From Micromonospora_J zhanjiangensis (lineage in GTDB: Bacteria; Actinomycetota; Actinomycetes; Mycobacteriales; Micromonosporaceae): 64,000 nt of DNA. Shown piece after piece: positions 16,116 through 25,013 of the stretch. The stretch is from positions 372,001 through 436,000 of the forward strand of contig NZ_JBHSBN010000002.1 in the NCBI RefSeq assembly GCF_042650605.1, written 5' to 3'. The position numbers and the translations under genes are program-made. Within the stretch, counting starts at the first letter, position 1. Every line of letters begins with the position of its first letter. Under the pieces are notes generated by a model. The model was not told where the DNA came from and made no database searches. It worked only from the letters and a program-made list of their open reading frames with translations.

Positions 16116-17219
16116 ATGGGTGGGGCGGAGGCAGTGCTGGCGGGCCGGTCGGTCGCTCTGGTGCACGAATGGTTCAGCGCCACCGGCGGTTCGGAGAACG
16201 TGTTCCTCGCCATGCACGAGCTGGTGCCGCACGCCCGCGGCTTCGTCCTCTGGCGGGAGCCGGATGCCGGCCGCGGTGAGCAGTACCAGCAGTCCTGGCT
16301 GGCGCGGACGCCGCTGCGGCGGAGCAAGGCGCTGGCCCTGCCGGTGATGCCGTTGGCCTGGCGCTCGCTGACCAGGCAACCCTTCGACGTGGTCATCTCC
16401 TCCAGCCACGCGTTCGCCCACCTGGTCCGGACCGGCCCGGCCGCGCACACCCGGTACCTCAGCTACGTGCATTCGCCGGCCCGCTACCTGTGGAGTCCCG
16501 ACTTCGACGGCCGGGGCGCCAACCCGCTGCTGGCCGCACCCCGCCGCGCGCTGCGGGCGGTGGACGTCCGGCTCAGCCGGCACGTGCACAGCTACGCGGC
16601 GAACTCGGTGGAGGTGCGGTCCCGGATCCGGCGGTTCTGGGGGCGGGACGCGCGGGTGATCCACCCGCCGGTGGACGTGGAGTACTTCACCGACGCCCCG
16701 GCCGCGGTACGCGACCAGGAGCGTCGGTACCTGCTCGGGGTGGGGCGCTGGGTCGCGTACAAGAATTTCGACCTCATGGTCGAGATCGCCGAGGCGGCGG
16801 GCGAACCCCTGGTCATCGCGGGGTCCGGGCCGCAGGAGACGGCCCTGCGCCGGGCCGCCGGCCGGGCCTCGGTCCCGGTGGCCTTCGAGCCGCGGCCGTC
16901 CCGCGAGCGGTTGCGCGAGCTCTACTGGGGAGCGTCCGCGCTGCTCTATCCGGCGCACGAGGACTTCGGCATCATCCCGGTGGAGGCGCAGGCCTGCGGT
17001 ACGCCCGTGCTCGGCCTGCGCCGGGGCGGGCTGCTGGAGACGGTCGTCGAGGGACGGACCGGCTTCCTGCTCGACGACACCGACCCGGCCTCGTACGCGC
17101 GGGCGGTCCGTCGGTTGGGCGAGCTGGACCGGCCGGGGACGGTCGCCCACGCCGCCACGTTCTCCACCGAGGTCTTCCGGGACGCCATGACGCGATGGGT
17201 ACGAGATGCGACCGCCTGA
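16116..17219 (+). CDS. Family 4 glycosyltransferase (exopolysaccharide)
   Basis: Retaining GT-B glycosyltransferase expected to add a sugar to the lipid-linked repeat unit on the cytoplasmic face. 367 residues from ATG 16116. The N-terminal Rossmann half begins AGRSVALVHEWFSATGGSENV; the donor half begins YLLGVGRWVAYKNFDLMVE and carries the E-x7-E signature (HEDFGIIPVEAQACGTPVLG). ATG 16116 has GCGGGG five bases upstream; GTG 16101 and ATG 16038 are in-frame alternatives, but 16038 overlaps the putative -10. The stop overlaps the next gene by 14 bp. Donor and acceptor sugars are unknown. Confidence 0.92.
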   Translation: MGGAEAVLAGRSVALVHEWFSATGGSENVFLAMHELVPHARGFVLWREPDAGRGEQYQQSWLARTPLRRSKALALPVMPLAWRSLTRQPFDVVISSSHAFAHLVRTGPAAHTRYLSYVHSPARYLWSPDFDGRGANPLLAAPRRALRAVDVRLSRHVHSYAANSVEVRSRIRRFWGRDARVIHPPVDVEYFTDAPAAVRDQERRYLLGVGRWVAYKNFDLMVEIAEAAGEPLVIAGSGPQETALRRAAGRASVPVAFEPRPSRERLRELYWGASALLYPAHEDFGIIPVEAQACGTPVLGLRRGGLLETVVEGRTGFLLDDTDPASYARAVRRLGELDRPGTVAHAATFSTEVFRDAMTRWVRDATA

Positions 17220-18855
17220 GACCCGCGTACGGCTCCGTCCACTCCGTCCGCTCCGTCCGCTCACCGCGGTCGCCCTGCTGGGCGGTGCCGCGCTCATCGC
17301 GCTGCTGGCCGTGACGGTGATCGCACCGCACCCCACCGTCGCCGGGGTGCTCGGCCTGGTCGTCGTCGTGGTCTGCCTGACCGCGCTCTACCAGGCGACC
17401 CGGTCGGGTTTCTTCGCTCCGGTGGCGGTGACCTTCTGGGCCTTCGTCGTGGTCTGGGTCGGCTTCGCCCCGCTGCTGCAGATCCGTGACCGGGTGCTGC
17501 CCTGGCCGGACACCCCGCTCTACCAGTTCTACGTCACCGCCCAGGTGATCCTGCTCTTCGCCGTCCTGTCGTTCTGGGCCGGCTACCAGCGCTCGTCGCG
17601 GTCGGAGTCCCGCCGGGACACTCCCGGCCGGGTCGGGCGGGGTCCGCGGGCGGCCCGGCGGGGTCGGCTGGCCCGGTGGACGAACGGTCTGCCGTCGGTG
17701 ACCGTGACCGTGGAGAAGGCGCTGGTGGTCACCGCCTTCGCCGCCGGGTTGACCGTGGTCTGCCTGCCGCGAACGGGTGGTCTCGCGGTCCGGTTCGCCG
17801 ATCGGGACACGTTGGACGCGGCCATCGTCGCGGCCGGGCTGCGCGGCGGCCGCGATCTGGCGATGTTGGGCCTGCTGAGCACCCTGCCGGCCGCCGCCGG
17901 AGTGGTCGCCCTGGTGTTGTGCCTGCTCTGTTGGCGCAATCGGAGCGCTCGGGGCCGGCGGGGCACGATCCTGCTGACCGTGGCAACCGTCGTCGCCGGC
18001 ACGGTGAACCTGATCTACAACAATCCGTTGAGCGCCACCCGGTTCGCCTCGTTCAGCGTGCTGTTGGCGGCCGGGTTCGCCCTGCTGCGGTTCGACCGGA
18101 GGCGCTGGCGGGTCGCCTTCTCCTGGGCGATCCTGCTCGGTCTGTTGGTGCTCTACCCACTGGCGAACCTCTTCCGTAACGAGCAGTCCCGGCAGGACCT
18201 GAGGGTCGGACTGGGCGCCTACTACACGTACGACTTCGACGGCTTTCAGCAGACGGTCAACGACGTGTACTACGTGAGCGTCCACGGGCACACCTGGGGA
18301 CACCACATCGCCTCGGCGTTGTTGTTCTGGGTGCCGAGGTCGCTCTGGGAGGGCAAGGCGATCGGTGCCGGGAACGTGCTGGCGGCGAGCCGGGGTTACC
18401 AGTTCCAGAACCTCTCCCTGCCGTTCTGGGCCGAGGTGTATCTCGAGTTCAGCCTGCTCGGTGTGATCGTGCTGTTCTACTTCTACGGACGGCTCGCCCG
18501 CCGGCTCGACCTGGCGTTGCGGGAGCGGCCGGCCGGGCTGGGCACCCTCGTCACCGTCGTCTTCGCGGCCTGTCAGATCGGGCTGCTGCGCGGTTCGCTC
18601 GGCGGGCAGATCCCGTTCGCCGGTGCCGCCTTCGCGGTCGCCCTGACCGGCGTCACGCTGTGGCGGGGAGCGGGTTGGGGGCTGACCCGATCACCCGGCG
18701 AGCGACCGGCGGCGGAGTCCGGCACCGCTGCGGAACCCGCCACCGGACCGGCTGCCGGTGCCGCCGGGCCGGACCCTGGCAGCGACGGGCCTGCTGCCGG
18801 TGCCGCCGGGCCGGTCACCGGGCGACCGGCTCACGTGGGTGAGCTGCGGCCATGA
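17206..18855 (+). CDS. Polysaccharide polymerase-like (Wzy/O-antigen polymerase type) membrane protein
   Basis: 549-residue polytopic protein with about 11-12 hydrophobic segments and a large loop (residues about 310-370, QSRQDLRVGLGAYYTYDFDGFQQTVND) between late helices, the layout of oligosaccharide repeat-unit polymerases. Motifs such as WVPRSLWEGKAIGAG and AEVYLEFSLLGVI fit that family. A Gly/Ala/Pro-rich tail of 60 residues ends the protein. It overlaps both neighbours (14 bp before, ATGA after), so it is translationally coupled in the operon. Polymerase activity is inferred from topology and context. Confidence 0.8.
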   Translation: MRPPETRVRLRPLRPLRPLTAVALLGGAALIALLAVTVIAPHPTVAGVLGLVVVVVCLTALYQATRSGFFAPVAVTFWAFVVVWVGFAPLLQIRDRVLPWPDTPLYQFYVTAQVILLFAVLSFWAGYQRSSRSESRRDTPGRVGRGPRAARRGRLARWTNGLPSVTVTVEKALVVTAFAAGLTVVCLPRTGGLAVRFADRDTLDAAIVAAGLRGGRDLAMLGLLSTLPAAAGVVALVLCLLCWRNRSARGRRGTILLTVATVVAGTVNLIYNNPLSATRFASFSVLLAAGFALLRFDRRRWRVAFSWAILLGLLVLYPLANLFRNEQSRQDLRVGLGAYYTYDFDGFQQTVNDVYYVSVHGHTWGHHIASALLFWVPRSLWEGKAIGAGNVLAASRGYQFQNLSLPFWAEVYLEFSLLGVIVLFYFYGRLARRLDLALRERPAGLGTLVTVVFAACQIGLLRGSLGGQIPFAGAAFAVALTGVTLWRGAGWGLTRSPGERPAAESGTAAEPATGPAAGAAGPDPGSDGPAAGAAGPVTGRPAHVGELRP

Positions 18856-20087
18856 CCGGCCGGCCACGGATCGCTGTCCTGTCCGACTGGTGGTGGCCGG
18901 ACGCCGCTGGCGGGGCCGAACTCGCCGCACGGGACGCGGCGTACCACCTGGCCGAGCATGCCGACGTGGCGGTGTTCGTGCCCGCCGCCACGGACCGGCG
19001 GTACGCCGACGGGCCGTTGCGCGTGCATGCGGTCCGGCGCCCGTTCGCCCGTCGCATACACGCCGACAGCAGGTTCCGGCGGGTGATCGAGTTGCTGTCC
19101 GGATGGCTGCTGCCGTTCGTCGCGGCCCGCCAGGCACGTCGGATCCGTGCCTTCGGGCCGGACGTGGTGCTCGCGCACAACGTCTCCCGTACCGGACCCT
19201 GGTTGGTCAACTGGGTCCGGTCCCGGGGACTGCGCTTCGTCCGGGTGCAGCACGACCTCAGCGACACGTGCTGGCGGCGGACGCGGCTGCGTGGCGACCG
19301 TACCTGCGCCACCGTCTGCGGTTCCTGCCGGATCAAGGTGGGTGTCCTTCGTCGAGCCAACCCGGACCACGCGGTGAACGTCTGCGTCTCCGGGTTCGTC
19401 CGGGACCAACTGATCGACGCGGGGCTCGCCGCCGCGGACCGTAGCGTCGTCGGGTACCCGTTGCCCGATCTGCTCGCGCGGCCGTCACCCCCGCGTCGGG
19501 GGGACGGCGTGGTTCTCGGCTATCTCGGACGGTTGGCCGCGGTCAAGGGCGTCTTGGCCGCGGTCCGGACCGCCGCGGCGTTCCAGCGGTTGACCGGACA
19601 GGACGTGTCGTTGCTGGCCGCCGGCGAGGGTCGACCGGAGTTCCTGGCCGAGCTGACCAGGCTGGCCGCACAGGAGTCGATCGAGGTACGACTGGCCGGA
19701 CGCATGTCGGTCGACGCTTTCTGCGCCGAGGTGGATGCGGTGTTGGTCCCGTCCACCCTGATGGAGGCGTTCGGGCGGGTGGTGGTGGAGGCGGCGACCC
19801 GCGGCCGACCCGTCCTGCTCGCCCCCGTCGGCGGGCTGCCGGAAGCGGCGGCCGTCTCGGGTGGGCACTGTGCCTTCGCCGACTTCTCGGATCCGGTCCA
19901 GGCGGCGCACGCCCTGCGTGAGCTGCTCACCGAGGCGAAGACGCCCCGACCGGCACACCCGCCGGCCGGGCCCGGCTGCGCCCGGATCGGACCGGCGGCA
20001 CCGTTGCTCGCCGAGGCGACCGACCTGGCGCTCCGCCGGGTGACCGGACTCCCACCCCACCGGGGGACGGGAGCGGCCGGGCGGTGA
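18852..20087 (+). CDS. Family 4 glycosyltransferase with Cys cluster
   Basis: 411-residue GT-B glycosyltransferase. The N-terminal half starts RIAVLSDWWWPDAAGGAE. A four-Cys segment (DTCWRR ... TCATVCGSCRIK, residues about 139-160) matches the zinc-ribbon-like insert seen in some O-antigen GT4 enzymes. The C-terminal half has GYLGRLAAVKGVLAAV and E-x7-E in PSTLMEAFGRVVVEAATRG. ATG 18852 overlaps the stop of the polymerase gene (ATGA), and its own end overlaps the next gene by four bases (GTGA). It probably adds a later sugar of the repeat unit. Confidence 0.9.
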   Translation: MTGRPRIAVLSDWWWPDAAGGAELAARDAAYHLAEHADVAVFVPAATDRRYADGPLRVHAVRRPFARRIHADSRFRRVIELLSGWLLPFVAARQARRIRAFGPDVVLAHNVSRTGPWLVNWVRSRGLRFVRVQHDLSDTCWRRTRLRGDRTCATVCGSCRIKVGVLRRANPDHAVNVCVSGFVRDQLIDAGLAAADRSVVGYPLPDLLARPSPPRRGDGVVLGYLGRLAAVKGVLAAVRTAAAFQRLTGQDVSLLAAGEGRPEFLAELTRLAAQESIEVRLAGRMSVDAFCAEVDAVLVPSTLMEAFGRVVVEAATRGRPVLLAPVGGLPEAAAVSGGHCAFADFSDPVQAAHALRELLTEAKTPRPAHPPAGPGCARIGPAAPLLAEATDLALRRVTGLPPHRGTGAAGR

Positions 20088-21328
20088 CGACGCTACGGGG
20101 GAAGTCGGCGGTCGACCGGGCCGGACTCTGGTCCGGCCTGGCACTCGGCCTGGGTCAGTTCGCGCTGATGGGAACGAGCCTGATCCTCAGTCTGTCCCTG
20201 GCGTACGCCGGTGGGCTGGCGGCGGTCGGTGCGATCGCCTCCGCGGTGCTGGTCTTCCAACTGACCTGCGGCGTGCTGCAGCGTACGCTGGCGGAGGCGA
20301 CCCTGTTCGCCCAGTCCCACGCGGACGCGACGGCGGACCTGCTCACCTGCCGGCGAGCCGTCGGTACCGCGCTGCTCGGTGGCGGGGCCGGTGCCGTCGT
20401 CGCCCTACTCGCCGGCCTCGCGATCCCCGGCGCGCGACTCGGTCTCGTCCTCGCCTACGTGGTGGGCATACCGTTCGCCATCGCGCTGGACATCGGCAGG
20501 TCGGCCGGGGTGGCCGCGGGTGCCGCCCGCGGGGCGTTCGTCGAAACGGCCGCCTGGTTGGCCGTCCAGGTCGGCGCCGTGCTGACCTGCGCGGCCTTCC
20601 GTTCGCCGATGGGCGTCTGCCTCTCCTGGACGGTGACGAACGTCCTCTTCGTCGCGCTGGCCGCGACCGCGCCGCACCGGCGCCCGTCCGTGTCCGGCCT
20701 GTTGGGCTGGACCCGTGCCCGGGCGGGCTCGATGGGACCGGCCTCGGTCGACGCACTGCTCAACGGGCTGGCGCCGCTGTTGGCGATCCAGGCCGCCGCG
20801 CTCGTCACCACCGCCGCGACGCTGGGCGAGATCCGGGTCTTTCAGCAGGTGTTCGCGCCGTTGGTCTTCGTGTCCATCACCCTGCGCCGGATGCTGGTCT
20901 ACCGGCGCAGTCCGGACACGCCCGTCCGTCCCGGTCAGGATCTGCGGGACGGTCTGGTGGCCACGGCGCTGATGGCGGCCGGCGCCGTGGTGATCGGGCT
21001 GGCGGTGCTGGCCGGGCACGCGCTGGTGCCGGCCCTGGGCTTCATCCCGGTCGGACTGGTGCTGGTGGCCGCCGGTCTGGAGAAGGCCGCGCTGGGACTG
21101 TCCTTCGGTTGTTCCCTCGGCATGTTCGTCCGGGGACGGTGGCGTGCCCTGCTGCGCACCCGGTACGTGATGATCGTCGCAACCCTGATCGCGGTCCCAC
21201 CGTTGACCGCCTGGTGGGGGGCCTCCGGCTTCCTGGTCGGCTCGGCGGCGGGGATGGTCGTCTACTCGGTCATGCTCGTCGCCCAGGCCGTCCCGCCGTC
21301 GGACGAGGCGGCCCGGGTCCCGAGCTGA
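20084..21328 (+). CDS. Polysaccharide flippase-like (Wzx/MATE fold) membrane protein
   Basis: 414 residues with about 12 hydrophobic segments evenly spaced and few polar domains, as in MOP-superfamily exporters. The position directly after a polymerase-like gene and a glycosyltransferase gene argues for translocation of the lipid-linked repeat across the membrane. It is shorter than many Wzx proteins (about 450-500), and no signature motif is diagnostic. GTG 20084 overlaps the previous stop. It is the last gene of the rightward exopolysaccharide operon and converges on the acyltransferase gene. Confidence 0.7.
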   Translation: MTTLRGKSAVDRAGLWSGLALGLGQFALMGTSLILSLSLAYAGGLAAVGAIASAVLVFQLTCGVLQRTLAEATLFAQSHADATADLLTCRRAVGTALLGGGAGAVVALLAGLAIPGARLGLVLAYVVGIPFAIALDIGRSAGVAAGAARGAFVETAAWLAVQVGAVLTCAAFRSPMGVCLSWTVTNVLFVALAATAPHRRPSVSGLLGWTRARAGSMGPASVDALLNGLAPLLAIQAAALVTTAATLGEIRVFQQVFAPLVFVSITLRRMLVYRRSPDTPVRPGQDLRDGLVATALMAAGAVVIGLAVLAGHALVPALGFIPVGLVLVAAGLEKAALGLSFGCSLGMFVRGRWRALLRTRYVMIVATLIAVPPLTAWWGASGFLVGSAAGMVVYSVMLVAQAVPPSDEAARVPS

Positions 21329-21377
21329 CCGTCCGAGCGGGACCGGGGAAGCAGCCGGGCCCATCGGGTCGGCGGCG

Positions 21378-23498
21378 TCACCGCAGGGCGATCTGCAGCC
21401 GTTCGTCCAGTCGGGGGGCGAGGGTACGGGCATAGGTGGCGGTCATGTGGTTGGTGTCCCGGTAGACCAGGACGCCGCCGATGACCGGGGCGCAGCGGAT
21501 GTCCGGACAGATGGCGTCGTTGAGGTCCACCAACCGGACGCCGGCGAGTGCCGACGCGGCGGCCTCCTGGGCAGTTCCGGCCCCGGTGAGCGCGGCGGCC
21601 CGGTCGACGGCGCAGCGGGTCAGTTGCTCCCGGTGCACCGATACGCACTCGGCCACGTCGATCCGCGGCGCGGGCGTGTCGCGCAGCACCACCACTCGGG
21701 AACCCGCGGCCAGTTCGGCCCAGGTCCGACGCATGGCGGCGATGAGGGCGAGGTCGTTGTCGGCGCCGGCCAGGACGGTTCCGTCCCGCAACGCCTGGTA
21801 GTCGTAACTGGTGACGATGATCAGATCGGGACGCTCCCGGCGCAGCCGCTCACGCAGCGCGGTGCTCCAGGCGGCGCAGCTCGGTTCGGCGCGCCGTCTG
21901 CTGTCGTCCGCGACCGGAATGTCCAGCACCGGGCACTGCGACTTGGTGTCGACGGTCAGCCGCCAGCCCCGTTGCCGCGCGATCTGTTGCAGGGCGGGTG
22001 TCCACTGTGCCGCGTGTGAGTCACCGATCAGCGCGGCGGTGAATCCGGCGTCGCCGCTGCCGTAGACGCAGCTGTGCGGTGCGCTCTCCCGGATGCCGAG
22101 GTGACAACCGTCCCGGTCGACGTCCGGCAGGTCGCTCCGCGCGGCGAGCGGGTCGGGAGCGATGCTGTCGACCTTGTCGACCAGGGTGCTGCCCGGCGGG
22201 TCGCCGTTCCGCACGGCGTTCGCACCGATCACCGGGCCGGCGGTGCCGGCGAAGTCGACCGCCGGTGCGGTCGGCACCCGCAACGCGAGGCCGGCCATCA
22301 GCGACGCGATCATGCAGGCCAGTCCCAGCTGCAACGCGGCCTGGCGGTCCTCCGCGAAGATCCGCGCGTGGCGCACCGGCTTCTCCACCAGCCGGTGGGT
22401 CAGGTAGGCGGGTACGACGGACAGCGTCACCACGGCCAGTCCCGCCGGCCAGGCGAGACCCCCGAACCGCGCGGTGGCCAGGACGAGCAGCGGCCAGTGC
22501 CAGAGATACAGCGGATAGGAGATCCGTCCGACGGCCTGCAGGGCGGGCAGCCGCAGCAGCCCGATCGGGCCCCGCCGGCCGGCGGTCCCGGTGGTGGCGA
22601 CGACCAAGGCGGTGCCGAGCGTCACGGGCAGCGCGGCGGCGCCGGGGAACGCGGTGCCGACGTCGAGCAGGAGGGCCGAGCCGAGGATGGCGGCCAGTCC
22701 GGTCCAACCGAGTCCGGCGGCGACCGCCGGGGACGGGCTGGCCCGGAACCGGGCCAGGGCGAGCAGTCCGCCGAGCGCCAGTTCCCAGACTCGGGTGGTG
22801 CTGACGAAGTAGGCCCGGGTCGGGTCGACCACCGTCTGCAGGACGGACCAGGCGAACGAACCGACGGCGACCGTGGCGACGACGCGCAACGCGATCGGCC
22901 GGAAGGCACGGCGGGCCGGGCGCCGCCGGACCGCCGCCACCACCGCGACCATCAGCAGCGGCCAGACCAGGTAGAACTGCTCCTCCACCGCCAGCGACCA
23001 GAAGTGCTGCACGATGCTGGGTGCCTGGGTGGCGGCCAGGTAGTCGACCGAGCGTTCGGCGAACCGCCAGTTGACCACGTAGAGGGCGCTGGCGACGACG
23101 TCTCCCGCGGTGTCCCGCCAGCGGACGGGGGGCAGCAGCAGATATCCCGCCACCGCCGCGGCGCACAGCACCAGCGCGGCACTGGGCAGCAGCCGACGGG
23201 CCCGCCGGGCGTAGAAGGTGGCCACGGAGAGTCGCCCGCGAGCCCGGATCTCGGTGGTGATCAGGCCGGTGATGAGGAAGCCCGAGATGACGAAGAAGAC
23301 GTCCACCCCGACGAATCCGCCCGGGAGACCCGGCACTCCGGCGTGCCAGAGCACGACGAGCAGCACGGCCAGCCCGCGTAGGCCCTCGATGTCCCTCCGG
23401 AAGTTCGGGGCCGGTCGCCGGTCCGGGCGCCCACCCGCCCACCGGGTCCACCATGGCCGGCCCGGTCGTCGGAGACGGATCGCGCGTCGTGGCCGCAC
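21378..23498 (-). CDS. Acyltransferase-3 / SGNH fusion (OafA/YrhL family)
   Basis: Transfers acyl (usually acetyl) groups across the membrane onto a surface glycan. The N-terminal acyltransferase-3 domain starts RRDIEGLRGLAVLLVVLWHAG and has about ten helices (FVGVDVFFVISGFLITG, FWSLAVEEQFYLVWPLL). An external SGNH hydrolase-like domain follows (ALIGDSHAAQW, and Asp/His in DTNHMTA). GTG 23498 is the first conventional start. However, the frame stays open through a Pro/Gly-rich stretch to CTG 23753, which overlaps the stop of the LCP gene as CTGA and follows GAGGTGG, so the protein may be 791 rather than 706 residues. Confidence 0.9.
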   Translation of the reverse strand: MRPRRAIRLRRPGRPWWTRWAGGRPDRRPAPNFRRDIEGLRGLAVLLVVLWHAGVPGLPGGFVGVDVFFVISGFLITGLITTEIRARGRLSVATFYARRARRLLPSAALVLCAAAVAGYLLLPPVRWRDTAGDVVASALYVVNWRFAERSVDYLAATQAPSIVQHFWSLAVEEQFYLVWPLLMVAVVAAVRRRPARRAFRPIALRVVATVAVGSFAWSVLQTVVDPTRAYFVSTTRVWELALGGLLALARFRASPSPAVAAGLGWTGLAAILGSALLLDVGTAFPGAAALPVTLGTALVVATTGTAGRRGPIGLLRLPALQAVGRISYPLYLWHWPLLVLATARFGGLAWPAGLAVVTLSVVPAYLTHRLVEKPVRHARIFAEDRQAALQLGLACMIASLMAGLALRVPTAPAVDFAGTAGPVIGANAVRNGDPPGSTLVDKVDSIAPDPLAARSDLPDVDRDGCHLGIRESAPHSCVYGSGDAGFTAALIGDSHAAQWTPALQQIARQRGWRLTVDTKSQCPVLDIPVADDSRRRAEPSCAAWSTALRERLRRERPDLIIVTSYDYQALRDGTVLAGADNDLALIAAMRRTWAELAAGSRVVVLRDTPAPRIDVAECVSVHREQLTRCAVDRAAALTGAGTAQEAAASALAGVRLVDLNDAICPDIRCAPVIGGVLVYRDTNHMTATYARTLAPRLDERLQIALR

Positions 23499-23749
23499 CG
23501 GGGTCGGTTGGATGCGGCGCGGCGCGTGGTCGTCCAGTCCGCCGTCGGGCGCGAGTCCGGGGAACCCGGCGCCCGGACCGGCACCGACGGGCCCTGTTGC
23601 GGGTGGGTGGCCGGGATGACCGGACGCGGGTGGGGCAACGAGGTACCCGCCCGCGTTCCCCGGGTACGCCGGTCCACCCGGCCGCCCCGGTGGGACAGGG
23701 CCGGACCATCGGTGGCCGGGCGGTGGGTGACCGGTCGGCGGCGGCGCGG

Positions 23750-24907
23750 TCAGAGGCTCGCCACCTCGGGCTGCGGGTGCGCCGCGAGCCATTCGTCGGT
23801 GCGGTCGGCCCGGATCGCGGCGAACATCTCCTCGGCTCCCTTGGTGTCCAGCAGGACGGACGAACCGGCGTCGGTCTGCGCCGTACCGCGGATGGGCGCG
23901 GTCGCGAAGGTGATGTGGTCGGTGTCGACGCTCTTGAGTTCGAGGGCGAGGTCGGTCAGGCGGGTGTTCTTGTCGACCGTCAGTGACTTCGCGGCCGTGC
24001 TGATCAGGTTGTCCAGTTTCCCGGGATCGGTGAGCATGCCGCCCTGCTTGACCTTCTGCAGCAACCCCTGGATGACGTGCTGCTGGTTCTTGATCCGGCC
24101 GAGGTCGCCGCCGGGAGTGCCCTTGCGCTGGCGGACGAATTCCTCCGCGTCGGCCGGGTTCAGGTCGTGGCAGCCCTTCTCCCACACCTTCGGGCTGAAC
24201 GCCGAGTGGACCGTGTACGGGATGCAGACCCGCACCCCGCCGACGGCCCGGACCATGGCCTGCACGCCGTTCAGGTTGAGAATCATCGCTCCGCTGAGCG
24301 GGATGTGCGTCAGGTCGTACACGGCCTTGGCCGCGAGGTTGGCGCCGCCGAACGACATCGCCGAATTGATCTTGTTCTTTCCGCCGCCCCAGACGCCCCC
24401 GGCCGGCACGTTGACGTAGCTGTCCCGCGGGATCGAGGCGATGAAGGCCCGCTTCCGGTCGCCGCTCACGTGCACGATCATGATCGTGTCGGACCGCGAC
24501 CCACGGTCGTCCAGCCCGGCGACCCGCTTGTCCGTCTGGTCGTCGGTGCCCAGCACCAGGAAGTTGAGCGGTGCCTTGGCCGCGGTGTTCTTCTCGCCGC
24601 TGACCTCGGGTACCTCGGTGGGCACACCGTTGAGGATGTCCTGCCGGTCGACCATGCCCTCGTAGTGGTTGCTCATCAGCTTGAGTGCGATCGCACCGCC
24701 ACCGCCGAGCACGACGACGAGCACACCCACCACGATGGCCAGCTTGGAGTACCAGCGCAGCCGGCGGCGCCGCTTCTGGACCACCGCCGCGCCGTCCGCC
24801 TGGTCGGCGGTGGCCGGCCGCGTGCCCGGCTCGGTGGCCGGTGTCGTGCCCGGTTCGTCGTCGTTTCCGACGGTCGGGTCCGGGCGATCGGTCTCGGATC
24901 GGCTCAA
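23750..24907 (-). CDS. LytR-CpsA-Psr (LCP) family glycopolymer transferase
   Basis: Attaches undecaprenyl-linked glycopolymers to peptidoglycan on the outer face of the membrane. 385 residues: a charged cytosolic N-terminus, one transmembrane helix near residues 52-74 (LAIVVGVLVVVLGGGGAIAL), then the LCP domain. The domain shows the conserved acidic and arginine residues (GSRSDTIMIVHVSGDRKRAFIASIPRDS, KINSAMSFGG, FVRQRKGTPGGDLGRIKNQQ). TTG 24907 is the start; GAGGGGA lies upstream. In this locus it would couple the exported exopolysaccharide to the cell wall. It may be translationally coupled to the acyltransferase gene. Confidence 0.92.
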   Translation of the reverse strand: MSRSETDRPDPTVGNDDEPGTTPATEPGTRPATADQADGAAVVQKRRRRLRWYSKLAIVVGVLVVVLGGGGAIALKLMSNHYEGMVDRQDILNGVPTEVPEVSGEKNTAAKAPLNFLVLGTDDQTDKRVAGLDDRGSRSDTIMIVHVSGDRKRAFIASIPRDSYVNVPAGGVWGGGKNKINSAMSFGGANLAAKAVYDLTHIPLSGAMILNLNGVQAMVRAVGGVRVCIPYTVHSAFSPKVWEKGCHDLNPADAEEFVRQRKGTPGGDLGRIKNQQHVIQGLLQKVKQGGMLTDPGKLDNLISTAAKSLTVDKNTRLTDLALELKSVDTDHITFATAPIRGTAQTDAGSSVLLDTKGAEEMFAAIRADRTDEWLAAHPQPEVASL

Positions 24908-25013
24908 CGTCCTGTCCCCTCGGAGAGTCGCTGTCGAACGGCCACTTCGGTCGTCGCCCGCCGGTGGGCCCCGGCCGGCCCGTGGTGGATCGGGGCCACC
25001 GCCCGGCGACCGG

